Positions 23,306-35,797 are shown, counted from the first letter of the stretch. The stretch: DNA of 64,000 bases from Lasioglossum baleicum (GCF_051020765.1 NC_134929.1:19250635-19314634), one strand, 5' to 3'. Numbers and translations: made by a program. Notes: generated by a model from the letters alone, not told the origin.

Positions 23306-24419
23306 TGCATAATACATATTTCCTGACTGGTTAAGGGAAGTTTCCCGACGTGTCTCGCATCAAATTCGTGAACATAGCCTGCAAATTACAAATTATACGA
23401 AGTTGTTATCGATGCGTTATCACGAACACGAGGTTCGACCTGGCTGTCGCGGCGATTTTGTTCCTCATCGGACGCGATAGAGACACAAAGGGACGTCGGT
23501 CGCTGTCGCCTCGTTTTTCGTCTGGTCCACGGCCTTTACGGTTTATCGGCAGCAGATCGGTCGCTGACACGGAGCAGAAAGACGAGGTAGACGGATGCGG
23601 ATGTGTCTGGCAGGATTACGACGCTCGAGTGGCCGCCGATTCGACGGTTCCCGATGGTTTTTCGTCTGTCTCGGTGAAAAATAACCGGAGGGATCGGGGC
23701 TTTCCGGCATGGCGCGGCGTGGCCGGAATCGATCGGTTTCCGGCCACGGGAATTTCTTTACGTCCTTCTTCTTCGCTGCTCCGTCCCGTGTAATTTCACG
23801 CAATTTCTCTGATCGAGTTATCCCAACGTTTCTGTATCCTCTCTCCGGTCGCTGTGTGGTTCCGGTGTTCTCTTACAACCGGTTCGTTTTGAAACGGGAC
23901 CGGGCTCGCGCGCACGCGATTCCCGGCCATTTTTCGGGTAATTCGGTTACCGAGGAAAAGAGAAGCGTTTTGCCAGTTCCATTAAGCCGGCGGCTGACGT
24001 CGGAGGAGGAGGACCAGAGGAGCAGCGGGACGGGAACGGGCGAAAAGAAAATCGATTACGGGGCTTCACGACGCGTCCGGTCTGAAAGCTTTGTGCCTTG
24101 CACGATAAATCCTCCTCTCGCGAAGCTAGATATTGCGTTAGGGTACAGATATAGTGGAGCGATGAGGATCGAGGATAGCGGCGAGGTGAACATTGCGGCA
24201 AAATCAAACCAACGTAATTAAATGCGAATGTTTATAGTGGAGCACCGCTCTCCTCAACGCTACGCTCACCTCGCCGGTCCACTAATATTCCCGTACTTAG
24301 CTTCCCTCTGACCGAAAGTGAGCTCCGCTTTTTTAAAATCTTGTCTTCCTGCCGATAGGCTCCGAGACACTTACGAAAATGTCAATCGTTAAGAGGTTTT
24401 TTGTTTTTAATTGTCTTTA
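23306..24419. other. Non-coding block, GC-rich
   Basis: The plus-strand frames at 23350-23793 and 23709-24221 overlap each other and two minus-strand frames. Their arginine/serine-rich composition is typical of random GC-rich DNA. No exon boundaries or motifs are recognised. Confidence 0.55.
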
Positions 24420-25052
24420 GGGTATAGTGCCCAAATATGAACCACTTGCTCTTTTTCGTCCTCTTTTTCGAATGCTCTTTTTCGTCCAAAAAATTACCAG
24501 TTGTAGATGCATTTCTTCCCTATAAGATTCTGGGGTCAAGTTTGTTCAAAAATTAATACAGCTTGGGAAAAATATTTTTTTTGTGGTGTCATTTGCAGGT
24601 TCCAGCGAAAGGGATTTTTAATATGGTACACCTTGAGTCCCTAATATGACACCTAGTGCCATATTCGGCACCCACACCAAGAATGTCAATATGTAGCTAG
24701 ACCCATATTAGAGAACCCTTGGTAGTGCCATATTGGGAACTCCACGTGAACTGATAATACTAGCTACTGACAAAGAGAAAATGAATTTCACCACAAACCA
24801 ACAGTTGGCTAACACATTAATATAAATAAACTGAAACTATAGATATGTTCAAACATTTCGAAATCACTTGCCTTCACTTACCTAGATAGATACTAAAATC
24901 TATAAAATGGTGCGATTGCACTGCTCACTGTTGAGTAAACAGGCTAAACTATTGTTTGAGGATTTTCTCACTAGAGTGCGACTTGTCCTTTACAAGATAC
25001 ATATAAGGTAGTGCCATAATAGGCGACTATACCATATTTGGACACTTTACCC
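24420..25052 (-). mobile_element. Non-autonomous TA-flanked (Tc1/mariner-like) element, copy 1
   Basis: The ends are inverted repeats, GGGTATAGTGCCCAAATATG (24420) and CCATATTTGGACACTTTACCC (ending 25052), and both are flanked by TA as expected for Tc1/mariner insertion. A second copy in the opposite orientation lies at 41244-41908. They share whole blocks, such as CCAGTTGTAGATGCATTTC, TTCAAACATTTCGAAATCAC and GGAACTCCACGTG. There is no transposase frame. The interior repeats CCATATT/AATATGG with flanking GTGCC/GGCAC many times. The superfamily is inferred from the TA flanks and TIRs only. Confidence 0.75.
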
Positions 25053-26901
25053 TAATATTTATAGTTTTTAATAGTGTTGTGTAATTGTTTTAATTGCGTT
25101 TGGAGTATCCAAAATTGTGTCCTCATTTGTTCGTTCTCAAAATACAAATGATTGGTTACACAATCAAAATTCAGATTAGATGAGACAAGTTTTGAGGAAA
25201 TGTCGCCTACCAGCAAACTGCTCGAACATTTGTCGCCGGTATCACTGCCCGATTTAACACGTTATTAGCTGTTCGGAGTGAAATGGTCGGAGGTTCGTCA
25301 AGGCGTGTTCAATTTTTACGCGTTTCCACTTTAACCGTCGCCTCTCGCCTAAGATAAATTCGCTCGACGGTTTCAACGGAGTGAACGTGAATTTCGGTCG
25401 GTGCTTCATTAATAGCGCAAATTTGTCTCGCGGAGACGAGCCTTTGTGCGTGTAGCCGACTTGTCAGATGGGAACCGCGCGCAGTCCGATTTAAAGCTGG
25501 ATCAAGCTTCAGACACGGTTGCATTGAAGTGGGTTATGTAATCATTGAATTACACCCGTATAACAAGGATTGTACCGGACAAAGAGCTGGTATTATTTTA
25601 TCATAAGATAAATGACGTCGCTTCGTTTCCTCGTTCGCCGTGCTCGGTCCCCTCTGTATCCAATTTCTAGATATTTCATTGTATCGTCTCTATTCCGCCA
25701 ATCTGGAAACGTATCTTCCGACTAAATCTTGACCCGTTCCGACAAACGGAGATTAACCCTTTGATGCTCGTTGCGACTCTAAATTGACAAAGAACAGCTT
25801 GTCAAAAATTATGAATTAATTGCCGGTAGGTAATGTATTTATACATTCAGTTGTAATAATAACGTGTCTATCCAAATTTTTAGTCGTTTTTTAAAAATAA
25901 GTGTGTTGAATAATTCCGCATGGATGCATCTTTAAAATACTAGAACGCATCCTGTAAACCCGGAGTTGTAGTTCCGAAGTGACCGGCACAGGTGAAAGTA
26001 ATTAAAGGGTTACAGTTTCACGCGCCAGTTCCAGGAAGCGGACCGTTTATTCCCGAAATGAAAGGTAATTAAGTACGCCCCCGGCGGAATCGAGTTGCAT
26101 CGGCAAGACACTCGATCCAGAACGATGTAGTCATCGATACCTGGCGATAGCAATGAACGGAAGCGCGTGTCTCATGTTTCCACGCTTGACACGCGTACAC
26201 GGGAGATTACAAGCTTGGATCGCGAGCGGGGGTTACCGTGTTACAGGGACGGAGTGGCACTTATCCCTGAAATGGAATTGTTTGCACCGACTTCTAGATC
26301 GTGTTGTCGCGCGGCCTGTATCGCGATTGAATTGCCTGCCCGCTTTTGCACGGGCCCGTGAGCGCCGGCGACGGTCTACCGCTGCAATTTACCACTTTAG
26401 CTTTCCTATCGGACGACCTCTGGCCACTCGTCAGGAGGCGGAAGTGCGTGTCTCGCGTTGCTGGCATTTTTCAACGCGGGAACGGACAATCTATAAATAC
26501 GCGATTGCCAGTGCACGGCTGCCTACGTCGCCCTACGCATCATAAAAGGGAATAGAACTATCCAGGCAGCGCGGAACAAGGTTACGCTTCGCTTTGATCG
26601 CTGGCGAGTCGAACACTTTGCTCTCGGTTTCGTTTAACCCGCGGAACTTTCAGAACTTTTGACTCCTTGCGATTTTAAACGAATTGCTCGTGGCCGTTAT
26701 TCGTTTCTTTTAAATCGAGACGAAAGTCTGCCTTCCTCCTGTAAATTCCATACAGTCAACATGAAGTAGAATCGACGGAGGAGCATCCCCGAAGCACAGC
26801 AACCCGCCAGCAGACACGCATCAGCACGTCAGCAGAGGCGCGAACGTCGCTCAAGAGTCAACCGCTTTGCACGAGGTGAAACTGATACCGATCACGTTGT
26901 T
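25053..26901. other. Non-coding block, no gene seen
   Basis: Mixed sequence. A plus-strand frame of 130 codons at 26153-26545 overlaps a second frame and lacks motifs. Nothing else can be supported. Confidence 0.55.
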
Positions 26902-27569
26902 CGACTAGACTTTTTGGAAGACCAATATGTATCTCTGGGACTATTTGCCGACTATCAAATTTTTCTTGGAAAGTTTTTCTCCCTCTTGACCACGCTCCTA
27001 GCTACCCAATAACGTGTAGTTTCTTATTGGAGCCGCGATTGTGTTCCGGTACGCAACACGGTGATTGTTTGTGCTCCGTAACTCCCGACTTTTGAACGTT
27101 TCTCATCGCCAGAGGATTCCTGTGCAATTTACATTGGCACAATACACCTTTACATAACGAACCCCCGCTACCGATACGTGGATACAATACCCTCTTTGCA
27201 TAAGTACAATACGCTGTTTACATAAGCGTAATGCGGTGCGTGCGCGTGTGATTCGCCGCGATACTAAATTGTTCGAAGTACATACCTGTATTCTAATTGC
27301 CTATACAGAGCTACAGAGAAATTGAAGTCGTTTGATCCATTCATAAAAAAGTTGTTCTGTTCATAATTCAGTTGTTTATCCACCAAAGAGCGTACAGAGT
27401 CATTTCACCGATCATTGATAAATCCAAGCGACTAGATTTCTTCGAAGACCTCTGCGACTATTTGACGACGATGAAATTTTTCTTGGAAAGTTTCTCTCCC
27501 TCTCGACCACGCTCCTAGCTACCCAACAACGTGTAGTTTCTTATTGGAGCCGCGATTGTGTTCCGGTAG
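26902..27569 (+). repeat. Direct duplication, units of about 145 bp separated by 376 bp
   Basis: The block 26902-27052 (from CGACTAGAC to TGTGTTCCGGTA) recurs at 27429-27569. The identity is highest over the last 115 bp, where TGGAGCCGCGATTGTGTTCC, CCACGCTCCTAGCTACCCAA and CGTGTAGTTTCTTATTGG are identical apart from one or two bases. The DNA between the two copies is unique. Neither unit holds a frame with protein character. It is an old local duplication, or two remnants of one dispersed repeat. Confidence 0.8.
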
Positions 27570-30500
27570 CGACTCACCCGGAAGATTCTCTCGGAGTCAT
27601 TTCAGCCGGAGGAACTGGCGGACTACAATTAACACGGGGCAGGCTGCGCAAAGATTTAAAGTGCCGTGTCGAGCGATAAAGCCGGCCAAGCGGATGATCC
27701 TCTAATTATCCGGGAGCAGCTTATTAAACTTCTCCTTTAAATAAAGTCGCGAATCGATCGAGAGACAGACGTCGTAGCTGGTGCTCGAGCACCGTCGTCG
27801 CGTCGCGTTCGTTAAAATTCACGAAAGGGCACCGGTTATCGATTGCCGGGTGCCGGAGGTGGAGGGAGGAAGAGAGAGAGAGAGTGGCGATTCACGGTTC
27901 CCTGGCCATCAAACGAAACAATTTCACCGATCGGATTACGGCGTCGTGTCGGTGTAAAACGCGGGCCGGTCGCGTCAGCGCTCCAAGATACGTGACAGGA
28001 GAGTGTTAGCAGAAAGCGCTCGTGGTCTTCGGGATTAAGTAATCCCGACGTGGTCTCTCTCGCAACGCTCTCCTGGTCGCTGTCAATAGAAAACAAAGCG
28101 TAAGAGAGAGACAGAGAGAAATCCGGAACCGCGGTCGATAGGCGCTTTCGGGAAACCGCCCCCGAAACTCTGTGAATATCAATGTCGCGCAGTCGGATTT
28201 CGTCGACGATCGTCGCCGATCCGATTCGAGGAGCCGAGAAAACGGCTCTTCCAGGCCGCTCCTTTTAAGAAAATCAAATCGCAAATCCTTCTAAATGGAG
28301 GGAGCATCTCCCACGCAAGCGAGTCTGTACACGTCGTGTATGCCCCGTGTACGCGTGCACACACGGCCGGATACTTTGTCCTCGGTATTACGCCCGAATA
28401 GATAATAGACTACTTTGGCCGGCTGCCATCGAGCGTTTAGGCGACTTTCCGCGGAGGCAATCGGGAATCGTGCCATCCTCGTTCGGACAGCACCCTCGAT
28501 CGTTCGCCTCGAGTATCTTACGAACGCGTACGTTATTTACTTGTATTATTAACTTCTCGCACGGCTGTTTATTTACAGGCAATCTCGTTTATTCGCCCCG
28601 GGTTTTGCAGAGCGATCTAATCGAGAAACTTACGATTTTATTATTGGGAGAATTGGTTATCGCTGAGTGCGCTTCGTTCCTCGATCATTCCTAAGGACTG
28701 CCGCTCGTCATTGCCTATTTGGCATGAAGACCTCGTGACGAGACGCGCTCGCTGTTTCAGAGGAACGGTCGTATACTTTTATGATCAATTGGAGGTGCAC
28801 AAGATTATATGTATATTGAGAGTTTATGCGGTTATGATTATAACGTCAATGGTTTAACAATTCTGTTTTTCGATTTATTAAATTCAGAAATTACTCCATG
28901 ATGAATAAAATTTCTATTTCACGTTACATAGAATTGAAAACAGTATGTGTATGTTTGACGTACTTGAAATTGTTTGCGAAGTTATTCGAGAGGACGCACG
29001 AGGAAAAGAGAAGATCAGATGGTACAGTAAGTTCGTTCGGTTGAAATTGCTCCAGCGGCTTTGTTCCCGAGTTATTCGGAGCTAAGTCACCCCGAAGTAT
29101 AGCAACCCGGCAGCAGTCGGCAGGGGTGCGAGCTGTGTGTATTAATGTGCAATAGGTTCGTTCGTTTCAAGCCGTGCTCTACGTTCATCGCGATAAGCAA
29201 ACACGTCGCGTTAGAAATTGATTTATGAATCTGTCGGTAATTTTACTGTTTGCAGAAAAGAATAATGAGTTTTCTGTGCTACGGGGTGTTTATCGCGTTC
29301 ATAAAGATACTCGTGTACCGTTAGCCTGGATTAAAATCGCTTGCATGTCACGGAATGCAATAAATGCATAAGCATACGTTATTTGGTACCGGGTACTGTC
29401 ACGGATTTCCAGGTGATACATGATAATGCTAGAGAACTTTGTTGACGAACGGTCTAGCTGATATACTGCTTGCATGTTCTAGAACATAAATAAAAAACCA
29501 TCTTTCACGTCGGAATAACCAATTATTATTTCATTTGTTAACTGGTTTGTACCTTTTTGCTCTTCCACCAGCGAAACACAGACGCTTAAAAATTCGTGAT
29601 CTATCTACACCTCGGACAAAGAGAATCGCGCACCTACTTATCAATTCTCTTCTTCGTCCCGAGGTCAGCGCAAGCGGAAACTTCGGAACGAGTCCAAGAA
29701 TTGCGTGATTTTTGTTCGATGCTCGCGGCGTTATTGTCAGCGCAAACGGCGCGGTCACGCTGATTCCTATGCGCACGTCGATGCACTCGGACTTGCAGGG
29801 TTACCGGAGTGTCGGAGCACAGGTGTAGCCGTCGAGATTTCCATCTGTGTTCGCGGCACGTACGAGGTTCGCGAGAGCTCGCTACGAAAACTCTATCCTT
29901 GGCCTCCACAGCTACGCTGCCACCTCGTCTCGAGTCGACCGGTCTCATCTCGTTGCGATGCGGTGCACGCCCGCGTATGCATCGCTTCGTGTCCCATGCA
30001 CGCGGCCTGGCGCAGCACACCTCTCCCTCCGAGGACTGTTCTCGATCGAATTTACCGGCTTTACTTGCGTCGTTACGCTCTCGAGGAAATCTCCTCCTTT
30101 TTTCGCCGCTTTTCATCCGCCCGCCTCTCCGCGCTACACCCGCGCATTATGCGCTTTAATAATCCGCTTGCATTCGGGGTTCGCTGCACTCTTAAACACA
30201 GACGCGCACCGTCGCCCGGTTTCCAACTTTCGTTTTGACGCATTCGATGTTACTTTCGTTACCTGTCCGTGGGAATTGTTCTGCAAATGTGTAGGTATGC
30301 TCACGAGCTCAGCTGTAAATAGAATATTCATTAGATTATTAGGCGAAAGAAAAATTGTCTGCGTCAATTGCAAGGAATTTCTTTCTTCAACAATTAAAAA
30401 AAATTGGAAATTAGTCTGTTCGTGATACTCCGTAGGGAATAAAAGTCTTAGCGGATGTCAAAAATTGCATGAATGCACGAAATTTGCAGTAAGTTTGCAA

Positions 30501-32648
30501 ATTTTATTTACTATTCATTTGACTGCACACGAGATCCTGCGAGAGGCTCCATATAATTCTGCATGTTCTCCGTTCGGGTCCAGAATAATAAAAGCTGCAC
30601 CACACTAACAACAATATCGATGTAACAAGCACGCCTAACCAGAACAGTCGGAATATCACAAACCCCGACAACAGTGACACCAATCTCAAACGAACCTATT
30701 ATGCGTTAGCAGCATTCGGCGGCGGATTGCTATGCTTCGGGGATACTTTCAGTTGCGGAGAACTCTGTAGCAAAGCCTGCACCGCAATTCCTGACGGACG
30801 AACTTGTTACAGGGCCTATTACACGGACCTTCGGCGTCTCGTAAGCTTACAGTTCAGCCGTGGAACATTTTTTTCCGGGCTTCTTATCTCCGGCTTTGCG
30901 ACCTGGTTTACGAGTAGATCCTCTTGGTCGAGGGGCAGCAGTACGTAGCAGCAGCCACGTGCGCCGTTGGGACTCGTTCCGAATGCGGAATTATTGGATA
31001 ACGCGTATTTATCTCCGGTTCATGGGCTTTCGCGCACCTATTATCCGGCGGCTCGCGTGAACGGAGCAAATATACGGTGGGAAATGTGCGGACCAACTTC
31101 TTCCGGAACGATACGACTTCGCGACGATGGAGTTAGCCGGAGAGCCGGGCTCCAAGGGAATCGTATCTCGGACAAGTGATTCTCCTAGTTTCCCTCCGGC
31201 CACGATAGTAATCGTCTCTGCGGCGAGAGACGCTCTCCAACACTCTCAGCGTTTTACGACACCGTGCGTCTCCTTCGATCGGTGGAAACGTCGAAGCCCA
31301 TGCTCTCCCCGACATCTATTCGCGACCGAGTCTCCCTATGATTCTCTCCGACGTGTTTATGACCGTTCGCCACCAGTTTTCGCATTCAGCATCCGACCGC
31401 CAAGGTTACCGCTCACCCTCCCAAGCTTTTATTGCCGGGTCCGAAACTTTTTCGCCTCTCCCACATATACGGGTTACATTGACGTCGCTTCTCCCCTGAC
31501 CCACATCTCCCACGACCAAATGTCTGCGTTCCTTCCGTCTTTGTTTACCGCTCTGCAACAGCCTCTTGCCACAAAGGAGTACCCGCTCCTTCTAATCGAC
31601 CACTCATCCATTTGTTCCCCGAAATTGAAGGGTCGCTGAATGGGGCTCGAATTGGGCTGCAATTGCTAGTGTTTAACTCGGCTTAGCTGCGTTTATTCTT
31701 ATTTAACACTGATTGAAAATTGTATTTCAATTGGATTCTTCATCACGAGTCTGACTCGATATTACAGGGCAACGGGTTAAATCACGTCCACTGTGGGGCG
31801 CGAATTTGATTCAGTATCGATCAACGGGAAATTTTTCGAGATTCTGCACACACCTACTGATCCGTTCACAGGTGAAATTCGCCACACCCGTTGGAGACTC
31901 GCGGCCAGGATAAAGTACACATTTCACGTCGTTCGACGCACAGCCTCGCCCGTATCCGTTCGCCATAAAACACGGAACATCGCGTGCGTTTGAACGGATC
32001 GGCCACGGTGTAAATTGACGGAGCGTTCCTCCGGCGAAACAGATTTTTTCCGATCGGACTCGTCTGGTATCTGGCGAAAATATTGCACGGTCGATCGGGA
32101 AATTTCCGGCGTTTTCACGATCGCCATCTGGAGCCACGGCTTCTCGCAGCTGGACGTGGGGGGCCAAGTTTCGATAAAATTCGATGAAACGACGCCTGTA
32201 CGCGTTTTATTAAAATCGGCGAATCGCGAGGGGAACTGCGAAAGGCAGATTAATATTGTTCACCCTCGAAACTCCGCTCTCTGCTCCCGAAATATTTCGC
32301 GACGATACTAAACGCGGTTGTCGCTTCGAGCGGGACCAGGGGACAGCAGCAGCAGCATCGGTTCCTGTACTTCGATCATTATCATTGACGTTTCCCGATT
32401 AGCATAACGCTTTTAAGCCTGGGCTCGGCCAGCTCGCGGAAGTTTGCGCGGCGTAATCGAGTCGTCGAGGCACGTATCATAATCAACCCGGGTAAATAGT
32501 AAACATTCGACGCCGGAATTAAGCGGAAACCGATACGAGTAATCAGCGACGCGTGGTCTACTGACCGGCGGCGACACTGATGCACGAGAAAATTCCTGGC
32601 TATTGCAGTTCGGCGCCAATAAATTTTCTTGCGTTGTGTAATTATTAC
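27570..32648. other. Non-coding block, mostly GC-rich
   Basis: It includes a (GA)n tract at about 27868-27884 and a block at 29640-30430 that is open in several overlapping frames on both strands, again composition-driven. An AGCAGCAGCAGC tract lies at 32347. A possible worn hAT-like MITE end (AGTCTTAGCGGATGTC) is at 30448. TTTGCAGTAAGTTTGCAA at 30485 contains a donor-like GTAAGT with no coding frame before it. No gene is asserted. Confidence 0.5.
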
Positions 32649-32775
32649 TAGACTGAGGATCTTCATGCGAAATAGAAAATGTCTGCAGCAATTGTAAGAT
32701 ACAGGAGCGACATAAAAATTTCCTTCTTCTTTTAATTATCTGATTAAGCTGAAACCAATACGTTGACGTCCTTAA

Positions 32776-33741
32776 TACTAGAACTACCGAGGTTAAAACG
32801 AAGCTAGTTCTACCAGAACCAATCAAAATGACTGGTCTTTAAAACATGTAATAATAGAATATTTTTATATTTATTGATTTATTACTATCTTACAAAAGGA
32901 ATATGGGGCCGAATATGTCCTTGAAAATATTATGTAGTGGTAATCTTCTAGCTTTAGACCCTCCTTCTATTTTTCCCAATTGGATCTTGTATACTTTCAT
33001 TTTCGTCTTCAGAAGTTCAAGGCACACAAACACGTATTCTTTTACTTAAATTCGAAATATTTTTTAATTCACTTTCCGTGGACTCCTGAACATTTTCTTT
33101 GTCTCTATAATCTCATTATAACTATTGCGCCTCCCCTAAACATTTATCCTATTTATTATTATTATCACTGTAAAGTTCGATTTCATTTTCTTCTGATTAA
33201 CTTTCTTCATGCTCGTACAATTCCCTATTCTCGATATCAGTGCATTCCATTGGTATATTGTTCAGTTTTTGCAACAATTCAGAGATTTTCAATCGTTTTG
33301 CCATTTTTAGGGCTAGTAAAATATTGTTATATAAAAAAGAATTAGATCCTATTCCAACGGCTATGGCATACAATATACAAAATGACCGCGTGAAACAACA
33401 TCGATAACTATATTACGTTACATCGCAACTATGTTTATGTTTATGTTGTGGCGCCAAAATAAATATCTAATAAACGATTTCGGGTTCGGTAAACAAATTA
33501 TTGAATACTTTTCCACTTGGAGAAGTACCAGTCAAATGACTAGTACATATTGGTATAAGTGGCTACAAAATTATTTTGATTCTGAATAAATGAAACAAAA
33601 ATAAAATTCATTATATGACTCTTTTAGTTATTACTGTGAAAGTGATTACATCATTGCAGGAAAAAAATGTAACATGAAGCGGGAACTTTAAAATGTAATT
33701 GTAAAATCATTCATTTTGAGACTGGTCTGGTAGTTCTAGGG
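32776..33741 (-). mobile_element. piggyBac-like element, 966 bp, internally deleted
   Basis: The element is flanked by TTAA on both sides (32772-32775 and 33742-33745), the target duplication typical of piggyBac. Read inward from the right, the end is CCCTAGAACTACCAGACCAG. The left end is a worn version, TACTAGAACTACCGAGG, followed by a second block ACCAGAACCAATCAAAATGA that resembles the inner part of the right end. It is AT-rich, unlike the flanking genome. It keeps the first part of a transposase on the minus strand and lacks the catalytic core. Confidence 0.75.
32905..33304 (-). pseudogene. piggyBac-type transposase N-terminal remnant, broken
   Basis: An ATG at 33304 (minus) opens MAKRLKISELLQKLNNIP, which continues 36 codons to an in-frame stop near 33196. 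Past the stop the same frame gives SEENEIELYSDNNN before another stop. Further along the minus strand, pieces such as ESTESELKNISNLSKRIRV and TSEDENESIQDPIGKN appear in nearby frames. An N-terminal helix followed by a long acidic Ser/Glu/Asp-rich stretch is how piggyBac transposases begin (family knowledge). The DDE-type catalytic core and the C-terminal zinc-binding region are absent; the 3' part has been deleted up to the left TIR. The position inside an element with TTAA duplications and CCC-type ends supports the call. It is not functional. Confidence 0.5.
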
Positions 33742-33806
33742 TTAAATCTATTGAATATGTCCACTGCTTTAAATCGTGCTTACCCATTTTTAAAATTATT
33801 CATATA

Positions 33807-35189
33807 CCTCTACATACCTTGTACATACGTACCGTGTTTATACAGGTTTTCTTATATCAAGGACTTCCAAGTAGCCTGCGAAGTTGTTCAACCATTACCG
33901 AAGCAGTGTCAGATAAGTCAGCATAATCGTACGGTAACAAAGCATTTCACACTATCAATATCGTAGTAACAGGAAGTCGTGCAAGATGTATAATAGTTTC
34001 ACGTTGCGTCACGGGGCGGACAACATTCAGCTCGAAGACTAAACAATCGAGGAGATCGCTTGATCTTCGTGGAAGAAGCTAGCGAGCAAGCAGAACGCCA
34101 GAGACACACAGCTCACGAATGCGTTTTTGTGATATCCGCAAGCCACGAAATATCACGTTCGCGACTCGACGCGGCTCGATAGGTCCGTGGGGAGACGCTG
34201 GTTATATGGTCGGCAGTATTTTTAAGCGAAACACTCCATTACTGTTGTAATAACAGTCGATGAATCACCTCTGTCCTCGGAACATGCGAGCAGGGTGCAC
34301 AACACGCCGGAAGCGAGAGAATAGATAAGAGGAGTGGCGAGGGGAAGAGAGGGGCGTCCAGGTGTCGTGCAACGTGTTTGGAGGACGCAGGAAATTATGG
34401 CGAAGTCACCTGTTCGAAGGAGGAACAGTTTCGGATTGTCCGAGTTTCGATCGACCAATATTTAAAGGTAAAAGAAATATGCGAGTGACTCTTCGGTATC
34501 TTCTTTGATCGAAGTAGACGTCTTCACATCAGAACTTGAAATGAAAACCGAATAACGTGGAAAGCCTGTTCGATTAGCGAGGCATTCGCTAGAAGAGACG
34601 CGACGGAAGTTCGGGGATGCTGGGCCGAGTGCAGGTTGCAGCGGCTGCATGCGGGGATAAATGTTTGAGGAGAAGTTGGCTGCAGGCTGTGGTACACGTG
34701 TATCGACGGGACACGAGCCGCCCGGAAGCGGTGTTATAGTTGCCCGGGCTAATCCGGGGACTCCGGCTTAACCTGAAAACTTGTACTTACTTAATCCCCC
34801 GGCGCGGCGCATGAATTCTTGGCTTCGACGGGATGGCTGCTCGGTTGTTCCGGTTTAATCGCAGCTCATCAGATACACCGGGACCCATACTCTTTGTCCG
34901 CCGTCGAAATTAACGATCCGCGGGACGGCCGTCGCGGATCCCCGCATCCGTTTCCCGATATGTCGAGATTACGTCGGTCGCGACTCGGGACACGCGAGGG
35001 CAGCAAGACATAGGCAGTGTCGTCAGATCAGGGGAATGGACTCGAATTGAGGGGCGTACAGTTACCCTCTCTTTGCCAGTACCGGATTAGTTTTTTTTCT
35101 TCTTTTTTTTATTGAGCCACTAAAACCTATTATAGGTTTATTTCAGCTTTAACGATTATACAGTAGGCTTACAGTTAGTGTATAATGAC
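33807..35189. other. Non-coding block, no gene seen
   Basis: Mixed sequence with only short frames (up to 78 codons). The AT-rich start grades into GC-rich DNA near 34600-35000, and a poly-T tract lies at about 35090-35110. Nothing recognisable. Confidence 0.55.
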
Positions 35190-35390
35190 TATACTGCGGA
35201 TCTTTATGCAAAATAAAAAATGTTTGCATTGATTGCAAGAGACAAGAACCAAATAAAAATTTCAGCTTTCTTTTGGTTATCTTATTAAGGTGAGACTCGT
35301 ACACTGGTGGCCTTAAATCTTTTTAATATTTCCTCTGTTTTAAATTGTACGTAACCATTTTTGTCATAAATGCATAAAATCCGCAGTCTA
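35190..35390. mobile_element. hAT-like MITE, intact copy with 8-bp target duplication
   Basis: The left TIR TATACTGCGGATCTTTATGC (35190) and right TIR GCATAAAATCCGCAGTCTA (ending 35390) are inverted copies. The element is flanked by a perfect 8-bp direct repeat, ATAATGAC, at 35182-35189 and 35391-35398. An 8-bp duplication and a TAGACTG-type end are what hAT elements leave (family knowledge). The 201-bp body has no coding capacity. This copy carries an uninterrupted CCTTAAATC at 35311-35319, the site filled by piggyBac in the 32.6 kb copy. Confidence 0.85.
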
Positions 35391-35611
35391 ATAATGACAG
35401 ACTTAATAATCGTTAGAGATGTAGATTGCAGTCGTTTAAAAACTGGAAGATACCAGTTCAGTTAGAAGATGTGGCATCTTCATTTCCATACACTCCTATG
35501 TGTGAAGGGATCCAGAAAAATTTTATGGAATGTGAGTTGTCCTGACAGAATTTCACATACTTCTTTTTAATTTCGAGAATAAAAGGATTTGTTTACCGGA
35601 TTAGTTATGTG

Positions 35612-35789
35612 TAGACTGCGAATCTTTATGGCTTCTAAAAATTTTCAAAAAATGCCACAGTATAAGATTCGACGGAATTTAGTACGATTTTAATTTATGT
35701 CTGATCTGAAAAGACTACTACCACAGAAAATAAGGTCTGATTTGATTAGATTTTCTTAAATTGAAAATTGCATGTACATCCGCAGTGTA
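35612..35789. mobile_element. hAT-like MITE, second nearby copy
   Basis: The left end is TAGACTGCGAATCTTTATG (35612), the right end ATCCGCAGTGTA (ending 35789). The flanks are GTTATGTG (35604-35611) and GTCATGTG (35790-35797), an 8-bp duplication with one mismatch. The interior differs from the 35190 copy, so it is either an older member or a subfamily sharing the TIR. No coding capacity. Confidence 0.75.
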
Positions 35790-35797
35790 GTCATGTG

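Larger units (their letters stand above)
32649..33806. mobile_element. hAT-like MITE copy interrupted by a piggyBac-like insertion
   Basis: The left part (32649-32775) starts TAGACTGAGGATCTTCATGC and follows the intact copy at 35190 block by block: GAAAATGTCTGCA, AAAAATTTCC, ATTATCTGATTAAG, then GACGTCC-TTAA. The homology resumes right after the inserted element, from TTAAATCTATTGAATATGTC (33742) through GCTTTAAATCGTGC and CCCATTTTT, and fades near 33806. The right TIR is lost. The interruption lies exactly at the TTAA that the uninterrupted copy carries at 35313-35316. Confidence 0.75.

Noticed and set aside
29634..30425. Several 100-190-codon frames on both strands
   Set aside because: Simultaneous openness in many frames is expected from GC-rich DNA with few stop codons; none shows protein character.
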